Source: Clarireedia homoeocarpa (lineage: Eukaryota; Ascomycota; Leotiomycetes; Helotiales; Rutstroemiaceae). From it: 64,000 nt of DNA. The first letter of the stretch is position 1, and the number at the start of each line of letters is the position of its first letter. The stretch lies in contig LNKV01000015.1 of the NCBI GenBank assembly GCA_001465935.1, positions 124,001 through 188,000 of the forward strand, read 5' to 3'. Position numbers and translations under genes: made by a program. Below, piece by piece: positions 1 through 9,622 of the stretch. The notes beneath the pieces were generated by a model. The model was not told the DNA's origin, did not search any database, and saw nothing but the letters and a program-made list of their open reading frames with translations.

Positions 1-152
1 AAAGAAACTGACGCAGAATTTGGTCCCGTCTTGGGTATCACCCTGCAAAAAATGAAGCTTTTTATATTCATAGTTACGCTGAGAAGACGCATCATTTATT
101 GGCTTATTACAAGAAATGACTGAGCGAGCATATCTCTAACAATATCTCATAG

Positions 153-530
153 GAAAAGCAAGCAACTGCTGGTGCCAAATGGTACAACATGCCAAAAACT
201 GTTCTTACTCCTGAACTCAAACGCGATCTTCAACTTCTACGCTTACGTGGCGTTTTGGACCCCCATCGTCATTACAAGAAGGACACTCAGAAGGCTGAAG
301 TTCCAGAATACTCCCAAGTGGGCACCATCATCGAGGGTCCCACGGAATACTTCAGTGGCCGACTCACGAACAAGGAACGCAAACAGACTTTCGTCGAACA
401 AGTGCTGGCTACTGAGAATGCAAACCACAAGTTCCGTTCGAAATACAACGAGATACAAGCTGCGAAGACCAGTGGCCGCAGGGAACATTACAAAAAAATG
501 AAAGCAATGAGACGTCGCAAAACTTCATGA
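153..530 (+). CDS. FCF2: rRNA-processing protein FCF2, C-terminal exon (partial)
   Basis: This is the last exon of an Fcf2/TdIF2-type nucleolar protein, which acts in early pre-rRNA cleavage of the small-subunit processome. The exon follows a branch site (ctaac, about 136-140) and an AG acceptor at 151-152. It reads as 125 residues: a short KWYNMPK entry, then the family block MPKTVLTPELKRDLQLLRLR, an HYKK motif and a very basic C-terminus ending RRRKTS. This matches the Fcf2 C-terminal domain, which normally closes the protein. The acceptor is in phase 0. A possible donor (gtatca) sits at 35, but the upstream exons lie mostly or wholly left of the window, so the N-terminus is not seen. The ATG at 189 lies inside the domain and is not taken as the start. 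Confidence 0.85.
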   Translation, partial: EKQATAGAKWYNMPKTVLTPELKRDLQLLRLRGVLDPHRHYKKDTQKAEVPEYSQVGTIIEGPTEYFSGRLTNKERKQTFVEQVLATENANHKFRSKYNEIQAAKTSGRREHYKKMKAMRRRKTS

Positions 531-1829
531 GCTTCCACACAATCATTCTTTGACGGCAAACCCCACCTCTCGCAGACACTTTCCCAGACTTGAAGAACTG
601 CTCTTCTTCTGCCGATGCGGATTTCTCTAGAGACTTTGAGCGTCGGCCAACAGCCTACGCCACGAAGGGAGGTAGAAATTCTAGGTAATGGCCACCAGTA
701 ACGGCGGTACCCCAACTCCATGGGTGACATGGTGTTCAACAATCACAGTAAGACGTTCACGAACCTGTTTGAGCTCAATAGCTTCGACTTGTCGTCCCTA
801 CCTGGCACTCAACGCCCAAGGACGTGCTCCCTGCGACAGTATTGTCGCCTGACTAGCTAACCTTCATGAAACAAGGTCGTTGGGGAAAGGTTGATACCTG
901 CTACCACCGACGGTATGGTTTCTATGCACAATGGTATGTCTTGGACTTTTTATTTAGCCACCTTGATCACTATCCTCCAATTTGTCATGATGAAAAACAC
1001 AGTCAACAGTTATCCCTGTCTTAATTATTCATGTGGATTTATTAATTAGACTCTGAACAACAAACTTCATATCTTGCTGCTTGCTTTCTCCTTTTGGAAC
1101 TCCTGCTAATAGACTCGAAGTAGTTCTCGATGAGGAAATACAGCAAACGTACGGATTAATCCGCTAGAGGACCGCTTTAGCAGGGAACCAATTTCAGGTA
1201 CTGGAAAGCTTCTAACTTGCCATTACTCATATGCTCTGCCCTTTCTCTTCTGTAGATTGGGGTTCTAGAAAGACTGCCACTGGCAGGTAGCCATTACCAT
1301 AGCTAAGTGCACTTCATCACTTCGTTGTAAGTCTTGGGTAGCCACCATAGCGCCATAGCTTCTACGAATTACTATTTAAGCACTGGTACGAAATAGACTT
1401 GATGCTAGCAAGGTTCACTCTTGCGCGCTGGATAGGAAGAAGGCAGCTGTAGTTAGATACCCAGAATATAATCAACTTTGAACCTCCTCATTTATCAATG
1501 GTGCGTGTGAAATCTGTATATCCATGATTTCTGTAGCCTGACTACGCAATTACATTCAAACATGGATGGAAATCTGCACGGCAAAATACTAGATGTGACA
1601 ATCTCCTTTCGTGTATAATAATATTCGGCATATGGTAAATGCTAGACATACAACGATCCATCGTGTTCAGCATTTGGAAATAATATGTGATAGAAGGAAA
1701 TCCTAGAGTGAGCTTTCTATAACACGGTCGGAGAAACCTCGGAACGTGATCCGAAGTCCAAAATATTCGACATCGAGAACCCGAATAATTTCAAGATCGG
1801 ATTGTCCAATTCTCACAACTGCGCCAGTC
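531..1829. other. Intergenic, no supported gene
   Basis: About 1.3 kb between FCF2 and the uS10m gene. Only short open frames are present, such as an 84-residue one on the minus strand (488-742), and none resembles a known family or shows convincing splice structure. The stretch 1000-1700 is AT-rich. Nothing else is recognised. Confidence 0.5.
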
Positions 1830-2874
1830 ATGGCTACTTCAATATCTACGCGCATACCGTGGCGCTCATTCAGCAGGTTGCGGTTTTCGGTACGAGAGTG
1901 ACCTTCCTCATGTTTCATCCAAGGGAAAAAACTGACACTCCCGGCAGGCAAATCCAGTCCTTCCAAATACCCTTCGAGCACCGCAATGTGTTGCTGCACC
2001 AATATCCATACATAGCATTAGGCATGCGTCCGATACATCGTATGGAGAGACCCAATTCTATCACGACGACAAAAATCTAATTGTGTTTCAGCGACGCAAG
2101 CCCCTCTTCTAACCCGGTTCAAACCTCTGAAATGTTTGTACCCCTCACATTTAATGCCCAATATCTTCTAATGGTCTACTAGAACCACTTCCACCAAAGA
2201 ATCCACCGCCGACCGAGAAGCACAAGAAGAAGAAAAAGAAATAGATTTACGGTTACCCCGCAGCGTTCAAGCAATCTACCTGCGCCCTCTTCGTCGGCAA
2301 GCCCAGTACGGCGTCCCATCCTGCGACCTCCAATTACGATCCTACAGTGTGCGCAACCTTGAATTCTTCTCTGATTTCGCCATTCGCGCGGCATACTATC
2401 TAAATCTTCCCGCCTATGGGCCCATACCTTTACCACGAATCACAGAGCGATGGACTGTCCCGCGCTCAAGTTTCATTTACAAGAAGTCGCAGGAGAATTT
2501 CGAGAGAAGAACGGTGAGAAGGCTGATTCAGATTAAGGATGGACATCCAGAGACGGTGCAGATTTGGTTGGCGTTCTTGAGAAAGCATGCGTATTATGGA
2601 ATTGGTATGAAGGCAAATGTATGGGAGTACAATAAGCTTGGTATGTTTAATACGATGCAGTTGATTGAGATTGGACTAACGGTATGTGTTAGGTGTGGGC
2701 AAGGCTATGGATGCAAATATGGAAGAAATGAAGGAGTATATGGAGCCGCATTGGGAGCTGTTTGGACGGAAACAAGACGCGCAGACTGCGGATAAGGTGG
2801 TGGAGATTTTGAATAGAGAGCACTACAGAATGGCCGTAGGAGGTAGTGCTCCTCAGATGAAGGTTGAGCCATGA
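1830..2874 (+). CDS. RSM10: Mitochondrial ribosomal protein uS10m (Rsm10)
   Basis: Small-subunit protein of the mitochondrial ribosome. Five exons join in phase: 1830-1889, 1948-2039, 2092-2133, 2183-2640 and 2693-2874, giving 277 residues. The start is the ATG at 1830. It opens an Arg/Ser-rich, acid-free segment (MATSISTRIPWRSFSRL) typical of a mitochondrial targeting peptide. The long fourth exon carries the S10 fold: IYLRPLRR, LQLRSYSVRNLEFFSDFAIRA, GPIPLPRITERWTV, an RRTVRRLIQI stretch, and a C-terminal helix after the last intron. Introns are 49-58 nt, with branch sites such as actgac and ggactaac. The transit-peptide and linker exons are too short to stand out as open frames and were found only by matching splice phase. 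The domain assignment is firm; the first three exons are a well-fitting inference. Confidence 0.88.
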
Positions 2875-3241
2875 TTGGACGAGATCATGCGGACCATAGG
2901 TCAGAAGGAATTTGCAAATTCCTGGGATTTGAAGCAGGGCCTGCGTGAAATGTACACATAATTTGCACAGATGAATGAAGAAGTCCTGGCTGGATCTTAG
3001 TGTATTGTATGTAGGTAGAAGTAAAAAAACAGCAAAATTTCTATCAACACCTTCAATGCCCCACGTCATCGGGAACACCTTGCAGTGTCTATCTGCTCTC
3101 AGTCCCAAATCAACTCATCTTTATAAAAATTGGTTTCCATCACGTGCCTCGTCCCAAAATCATAACCTTTGCAAAATCCTTCTCTCGAACCAGGCACACT
3201 CACTTATCCCCGCAATATTCCCAGAAACCCGAACAGCAGCA
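2875..3241. other. Intergenic between RSM10 and MSW1
   Basis: Short 3' flank of the uS10m gene followed by the promoter and leader of the mitochondrial tryptophanyl-tRNA synthetase gene. No further gene is seen. Confidence 0.5.
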
Positions 3242-4984
3242 ATGCTGCGCCGCCTCCCGCCATATCATGCATTCAAGACCGTGAAGTCACGTCCCTTGCT
3301 GCATCTTTCGAATTATTCCACCACTACTACTACCCCGCCAACCCAGCAGCCCACACCCCGGGTGATCTTCTCCGGCATACAACCTACCGGCATCCCACAC
3401 TTAGGCAATTACCTAGGTGCACTGAAGCCATGGGTTGATTTGCAGAACTCTGCAGGGCCGGACACGAAGCTGCTGTTTAGTGTGGTCGATTTGCATGCTA
3501 TTACGGTGCAGCAGGATAGGGCACAGTTGCGGAAGGCGAAGAGGGAGAGCCTGGCGGCGCTGTTGGCGATTGGGTTGAGTGAGGAGAAGTGTACGTTGTT
3601 TTGGCAGAGTGAGGTATGTTGGCTTTTTCTCTTGGGGGTGCGGGGGAGGAAGGGGGAGGGAAGGGGGTTGTGTGGTGGTGAGGCGGAGAGGGGCTGATGG
3701 ATTGATCTTGTGAGGAAGATGCAATTTAGTTTGAGTGAGGTGCAAGCAGGATATTACTGGAAAGCTCCTGGTGAGAGGAGGAGAGGCGAAGGAGATATGT
3801 GGATAAGCCAGCATGGTGAGAAGAACGGAACTCGTGCTGATATCATTTATCATGCATAGGTCACTCAACACGCTGAGTTGATGTGGATTCTGAGTTGTAC
3901 TGCATCGATGGGGTATCTTTCACGAATGACACAATGGAAAGTAAGTGCTAATCATATTTCTCAAATTTCAAAGTCATTCTTTTGATTTTCTGCTTTCCCT
4001 TTCCTCATGTTGTCGACTACATCGCCCAAGACTATGTCATGCACTTATTTCAACTCTCTAACACCATCTAGAGCAAACTCGAACTTTCAGACGATGCATC
4101 ACCTCTAGCAGGCGATAGCAAGTCCAAATTAAAACTCGGTCTGTTTTCCTACCCCGTTCTACAAGCAGCGGATATTCTCGTTCATAGGTATGCTTCTTCC
4201 CTCTCCTATCTCCAACACTACATACATGTCATGGTATCAGAGAAATACTAATGCATCCTGTGACAACTCAAGAGCAACAGACGTTCCCGTAGGAGAGGAT
4301 CAAATCCAGCACATAGAATTCACCCGCGAATGCGTCACGAACTTCAACCACACTGTGGGTAACCCCGTTCTCGTTCGACCAAGCGCCTTAATATGTACGT
4401 AGAACTTCCCAGTCCCAATCTCATTCACCCACCACCTCTTCACCCTTTTCCTCCTCTCAAAACCCCACCCACCCACGCACCCATCCATCCAACCATCCAC
4501 TAACACTCACACTCTACCAGCTCCCTCCCCGCGCATCAAATCCCTCACCACGCCTCACCTCAAAATGTCCAAATCGCACCCCGCGCCCTCCTCCCGACTC
4601 CTCCTAACCGACTGCCCCACCACCCTCACCAAAAAAATCCAAGCCTCTCTCACCGATGCGCAAAACCACGTGTCCTACGACCCCTCCACTCGCCCCGGCG
4701 TGTCCAACCTCTTGGAGATCCTCTCCGCCTTCGACGCGCAGGGACGCAGCGCGCGCGAGCTAGCGGAATGGTATGAAGGGAGGGGTGTCGGGCTGGGAAC
4801 GTTCAAGAAGGAGGTTGCGGCGGCGGTGGTGGAGGGATTGGAGGGGGTGAGGACGAGGTGGGAGGAGATCATGGGGGATGCAGAGAGAGGGTATGTGGAG
4901 GAGGTGGCGAGGAGGGGCGCGAAGAGGGCGAGGGAGAATGCCGAGGAGACGATGGTTAAGGTTAGGGAGGCCGTGGGATTGTGA
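3242..4984 (+). CDS. MSW1: Mitochondrial tryptophanyl-tRNA synthetase
   Basis: Class I aminoacyl-tRNA synthetase charging mitochondrial tRNA-Trp. Five exons (3242-3613, 3860-3940, 4072-4187, 4273-4394, 4521-4984) give 384 residues, close to the usual bacterial/mitochondrial TrpRS length. Residues 1-40 are Arg/Ser/Thr-rich and look like a transit peptide. The HIGH-type signature is PTG-x-PHLGN at about 48-56, the tryptophan-site region LFSVVDLHAIT follows, then PVGEDQxQHIE, and the KMSKS loop (LKMSKS) is at about 244-249. The first intron (246 nt) is unusually long for this window. The gene converges on SES1. Bacterial-type signatures rather than the eukaryotic cytosolic form support a mitochondrial enzyme. 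Confidence 0.94.
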
Positions 4985-5411
4985 TGTTTATGTATCGTAC
5001 AGTATAGTATAGGTGGTGGGGCGCTTTTAATACCAGGGCCGCGCAAGCTTGGTTGTGAAGAAGCACGTTGCTACTTTGTATCATATTAGAAGGGGGAAAA
5101 GAACTTGGATAGGAAAAGTACCATGATATTTCACAAACACATTTAAGAATTCGGTTCGCTTTTCAATCTCTGGTTTTTGATCCTCTTATATTTTTCAGCA
5201 AACATTTTGCAAAGTTTATTTAGGGGCGGATCTTTGAGTTGAGGTCTACCATCATTTAAATGCTGATACATGACTCTTCTCTCAACTTTGTCTACATCAA
5301 ATAACTTTTCAAGTCGTGTCAGAAAGCTAACGGCATGTTTCGTCAATCATTTCTAGCTTCTCCCCTCTAGATCCAGCTTCATTCCTTCATGAATTTTGAT
5401 CTTGTGTGCAC
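4985..5411. other. Convergent 3' spacer between MSW1 and SES1
   Basis: 427 bp separating two convergent stop codons. It contains one coding-like minus-strand frame (5143-5346), described separately. The rest looks like 3' UTR of both genes. Confidence 0.5.
5143..5346 (-). CDS. Small Lys-rich open frame, doubtful
   Basis: A 67-codon frame on the minus strand, just downstream of the SES1 stop. The frame opens with TTG after an in-frame TGA; the first ATG is internal (MYQHLNDGRPQLKDPP). Composition is amphipathic and basic (KMFAEKYKRIKNQR near the end), more protein-like than most chance frames here, but no family is recognised and no upstream exon or promoter is visible. It lies where the SES1 3' UTR would be. 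It could be a fragment of a decayed gene, a lineage-specific peptide or chance. Confidence 0.15.
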   Translation of the reverse strand: MTKHAVSFLTRLEKLFDVDKVERRVMYQHLNDGRPQLKDPPLNKLCKMFAEKYKRIKNQRLKSEPNS

Positions 5412-7125
5412 CTAGACTTTCATCTCCTTCAGCTTCTCCGCTGCTTCTTCGGGGTTGGCTCCCACAGGTGCAACTTTTGGTTTGGGTGCCTTCTCAACCT
5501 TTCCCTTGGCTTTTTGAGAGGTGGTGTCTTTTGGTAGTTCCTTGCTGAAAGGAATGAACTCTGGTGCACCAGGAAGATACTTTCGGAGTGGTTCTGGGAC
5601 GTTGAAACCCTGGTCTTATGTCAGTTTTCAGCTCTCTAATAGGCTATCACTCTTCGGACTCACCTCTTCGGTTTGGAAGTTCTCCAACAAACAGCACAAG
5701 GCACGCTCGGTAGCACAAAGTGTAGAGTTAAGGGCGTGAACATATTTTTTCCTGATCTCAGTTTGCAGTTTCGCGCCATATCTGATCTCAAGAGCTCTGG
5801 ACTGGTAGTCTGTGCAATTTGAGCAAGAAACAAGTTCCTTATATTCTCCTTGGAATGGGAACCAAGCCTCAAGATCATATTTTTTGGCGGCAGCGTTGTT
5901 AAGAGCTCCGGAAACGATTGCCACGACTCGATATGGGACACCAAGAGATTGATAGAACTCTTCCGAGACACCGATCATACGGTCGAACTCTTCCCAAGAC
6001 TTTTCGGGGTCGGTTAGGACAAATTGCTCGATCTACTATGGTTAGATTATTGTGCGTATAGTTTGTCCAAGCGCATATGTACCTTTTCAAACTGATGGAC
6101 CCGGAAAATACCCCATGCATCTCTGCCATGGGATCCAGCCTCTCGACGATAACACGATGAAAATCCAGCATATCTATACAGTGTAAGCTAGAAGACTCCC
6201 GATCCATTCCCTTCCGAACATACCTAATTGGGACTTCCTTAGTCGTTAACCACTCATCCGCATGAAATGCAGAGATAGGTTGTTCAGAAGTAGCAATAAG
6301 ATATTTATCATTCTGAGCTTCTCCATCCACAACCTTGTAAAGTTCCTCGTCGAACTGCTCCAATTGAGCTGTCTTCGCCATATACTCCTTCAGCATGAAT
6401 TGCGGTGTTTGTAATGGTGTATATCCCTTGCTGTCCAAAAACTCCAATCCATAGTTAATCAAGGCCTGGTTCAAGAAAACACCCCATTTCTTTAAGAAGT
6501 AACCTCTGTGTCCTACAACCTTGACACCTCGCTCGGGGTCGTATCCGTCCAGTCTTGTCAGAACCTCGTGGTGTGAAAGAACATCTTTCTTCTCTACTGT
6601 TACGCCCTCGGGTGCCCACGTTCTTTGTAACTCATTGTGGTCCTACCGCATATGATTAGCCTGAGCCAACCTCAACTTCGGCGCATATAAAAGTACCTCG
6701 TTGTTGTTCACGGGCACATCTGAATGAACGATGTTTCCAATCGTTGAGATCTTCTTCTTGAGCGCAACTTCTTTCTCCGCTGCAGACTCAATCCAAGCCT
6801 TCTTTTCCTTTTCAAAGTCTATCTTCTGCTGGAGTAGTTCGCTGGCATCCTCCTTTGCCTTCTTCTTTGCGCCGATTTGTTTTTGCACTTCGTTGATCTT
6901 GGTGTTTACTTGTGTAGCTGTGTATTGAGCTAGAAGAATTCGTGAGTTGTTGTATTCTGAAAGTTCGAGGTCCCATAAGTGTGTTTACTTACTTTTGCGG
7001 TGATCCTCATACATAGAAATCACTTCATCCACAACTGCTTCAGGAGCATATCTGCGACGCTGGGATTCTTTGATCTTTTCGGGATTCCCTCCCTTCTCCA
7101 CAATGAAATCAAAGATGTCGAGCAT
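5412..7125 (-). CDS. SES1: Cytosolic seryl-tRNA synthetase
   Basis: Class II synthetase that charges tRNA-Ser and serves selenocysteine-free fungal translation. Six exons on the minus strand (7125-6993, 6929-6697, 6642-6224, 6173-6083, 6032-5664, 5609-5412) join in phase to 480 residues. The N-terminus MLDIFDFI begins the usual fungal SerRS. The tRNA-binding coiled-coil arm is Lys/Glu-rich (about residues 45-120). The catalytic part carries the TSEQPI segment, motif 2 (FSSCYRREAGSHGRD ... FRVHQFEK) and motif 3 (NSTLCATERALC). The Lys-rich C-terminal tail ends EKLKEMKV. In motif 3 the usual TR pair reads TER, and the stretch before it (YGAKLQTEIRKKYVH) is less standard than elsewhere in the protein. 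Introns are 51-63 nt. Confidence 0.95.
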
Positions 7126-7677
7126 TTCGAAGGTATATTTACACACTTAATAAGTGTGTGCTGAGCGATTCTTTGTGGTTTGTCTGTTCAATCTCTTGAC
7201 TCACTGGGAAATTGTTCAAAGTAACTGTTGGTGGGGTTGTTGATCGTCAGCCCGCTAAGATAACATGCTGGCTAATCAGTAAATTTGGAATCACGTGTTG
7301 CGGTGGTGTCGAGATAGCCCCCCTTTCTCCCTTTCAAATATCCAATGCATAGACCGGGATTGATCAAGAGTAATGAGTCGAATTTTGACTTGGGTTTATG
7401 ATATGTCATATGCATCCACATCACCGACATTGATGCATCATACAAGATCAGAACAGGTCAGATTAGCACACTGTGAACTCATGCCAGTTCAAATTGTGAA
7501 ATACGCCAGCGCGGCCCAAACTACGAATTGGAGGAAGATATGAAGCCTTTGCGCCTTGCCATCTAAACTGATGCCTCTCCCAACTCCGGAACACCATAAT
7601 GACTTAAACAAAACCAAAACATAAGATAGCATGGACGTAATCCAAATCATACCGCATTCACAAACGTATCCATCTCC
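7126..7677. other. Intergenic: SES1 promoter and RHB1 3' flank
   Basis: 552 bp. The side next to 7125 should hold the SES1 promoter (minus strand), and the side next to 7677 the 3' UTR of the Rheb gene. No other gene is seen. Confidence 0.5.
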
Positions 7678-8479
7678 TTACATAAGAGCACACTTGGAAT
7701 CTCCAGACGGCTCATTAGGATTCTCCCCCTTCTCAATCTGCTCAATCATGAGCTCAAATGACTTGGTAACATTCTCATTGTACCGTGCACTGGCTTCAGT
7801 GAAGGCACATTTGAACTTCTCGGCCAATTCTTTGCCTTTTTCGACTGTGACTTGGCGTTGTTCGGGTCGAAGATCACTCTTGTTACCCACAATTGTGATA
7901 GGAACCCATTCCGTACCCTATGAGGCGGTTAGAGCTGCTCGCTTGCCAGGGAGGAAGCATGCGAGGTCTCTTGGAGATTCAACATACCAGATGATTCAGG
8001 ATCTTGTCCTTGATGACCTCAACCATCTCGAACGATTGCATTGAAGCCACAGAGTAAACAAGCATGTAGCCATGAATACCGATAAAATGCTTTGAATTCA
8101 GAATACTATATTCGTCCTGTTTTCGACATGTTAGTTGTTGAAATCTCAACTCGATACACCCGCATGACATGTGATTCGGGATAAACTGGGGCGTTTCTTA
8201 CCTGACCAGCCGTGTCGACAATTTCAGTGGCGAATTCTTGACCTTTGTACTTGATCACTTTACTGAAGGTATTCTCAATAGTGGGATAGTAGCTTTCAAC
8301 AAAGTGGCCGTCGACAAATTGTACTGTGAGTGACGATTTGCCTGCATGATGCTGTGATTAATGTCCCAACTTGGCAATGATAATGATAGGTTAATGAGAA
8401 TGAGATTCCAGTGTTGCGACATACCGACAGACCGACTTCCGACGATAGCAATCTTGCGTTGTTTTGGTGGTGCAGGCAT
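7678..8479 (-). CDS. RHB1: Rheb family GTPase (Rhb1)
   Basis: Small GTPase of the Rheb branch of Ras proteins, which in fungi acts upstream of TOR and in basic amino-acid uptake. Four exons (8479-8425, 8341-8202, 8116-7988, 7917-7678) give 187 residues. The P-loop is GSRSVGKSS at about 14-22; its Arg at the third position is the Rheb hallmark that replaces Gly12 of Ras. Also present are the effector region SYYPTIENTFSK, the switch II start DTAGQ followed by DEYS, NKSDL (G4) and an SA-type G5. The C-terminus is CALM, a CaaX box with Met last, predicting farnesylation. The 5' side is flanked by GC-rich and 7-bp tandem repeats that may overlap its promoter. Confidence 0.95.
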
Positions 8480-8597
8480 TTTCTTTAATAAAGAATAAGG
8501 TACAAAGCGTGAAGTACAGACAGTATCGATGCGAAAGTAGATGGATGTTCTGATCTATTGTTCGGAGAACAAGAGAACGAGAGACGAGGGGCAGATA

Positions 8598-8629
8598 GGC
8601 GGGCGGGCAGGCGGGCGGGCGGGCAGGCG
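8598..8629. repeat. GGCG/GGGC simple repeat
   Basis: Nearly pure run of GGCGGGC and GGCA variants, about 32 bp, in the presumed RHB1 upstream region. Flanked at 8663-8715 by a second imperfect block of TTGCG/TTGGG units. Confidence 0.75.
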
Positions 8630-8802
8630 ACGTAAATTAAATGCAAAGGGATTTGTTGTATTGCGTTGGGTTGGGTTGCGTTGCGATGCGTTGCGTTGTG
8701 TTCTGTTCTGTTGTTTTATTTCTTCCAGCTTTGGTTGGCACGGCTTGTGGGCTGGGGCTGGGCTGGCTGCTGGCACGCTGGTAATGAATCTTCGAGTATG
8801 TA

Positions 8803-8859
8803 CGAGCAACGAGTAAGGAGCAACGAGCAACGAGTAACGAGCAACGAGCAACGAGTAAC
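8803..8859. repeat. 7-bp tandem repeat GAGCAAC/GAGTAAC
   Basis: About eight imperfect copies of a 7-bp unit alternating GAGCAAC and GAGTAA(C/G). It has no spacer/repeat alternation of CRISPR type and no long open frame of interest. Confidence 0.8.
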
Positions 8860-9622
8860 TTACTTACTGGCCTTTGGCTTTCTTCACAGCGCTAAAGTTT
8901 TAGGCCGAGAGTGGACCCGGAACAAGTGCGAGTGTGAGTGTGTGAGCGCGGGTGCGGGTGCGGGTTGTATGAGAAGAAATGTATGTGAGGAGGTAGAGTA
9001 GGTAACCTTTTCTCTTTTCAACACAGCAAAACTACTCATATGAGGATTTTCCAGATCAGATGCATAAGTTAAGGGGGGCGTTTGTGACGCAACACTGTAA
9101 CCTTCTAAACCTCTTTTTCGCTCTCGATAAACCTAACTTATTTACATGACATGAACCGATCCTGCAGATCAATCATTTAGCCAAAACTCCAAGGAACGCA
9201 TTCCCCTTTCCACCCCGCAATTATTGGAGGTTACTGCACCTCCAAGCACCCGAGATCGGCTCAATTGCATATCCAAAACACAGCTTTTAGTCTTGCTTTT
9301 GATTCATTACGATATAAAAACATCCTAGATGGCGTCTTGTGGTCAAAACAATCATTTCCTAGGAACACACATTTAGATTTCGTATGTCTATCCTATGACC
9401 AGAACCTCCTCACATTTCAGCGCAGAAAATGCCAAATGATAGATGCCATGGCCATTATCCCTTCCCCAAATCACGCTAGGGTATATGTTAAGACTATCTT
9501 CTACCAACCTGAACGCCACGAGAATATCACCACACCAGGTGTCGCAGCATATGCAACAGAGTGTCATTGTACTCCATCAGCGCGACCTTTCCAACGCCCT
9601 TGTTGATCCCTTCTATGCTCTC

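Larger units (their letters stand above)
8480..9622. other. Intergenic, repeat-rich upstream of RHB1
   Basis: 1143 bp. The half next to RHB1 is low complexity (three separate short-repeat blocks between 8598 and 8860). The other half contains the 3' flank of WPL1. Minus and plus frames here (8541-9001) are translations of the repeats and are not called. Confidence 0.55.

Noticed and set aside
1703..2002. 99-codon minus-strand open frame
   Set aside because: It overlaps the 5' exons of the uS10m gene, whose plus-strand splice structure and transit peptide explain the sequence better. No family resemblance.
2117..2130. tRNA-like ggttcaaacc T-loop motif
   Set aside because: Flanks do not pair and it lies inside a coding exon of the uS10m gene.
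8803..8859. Possible CRISPR-like array
   Set aside because: The units are 7 bp with no spacers; a simple tandem repeat in a fungal genome.
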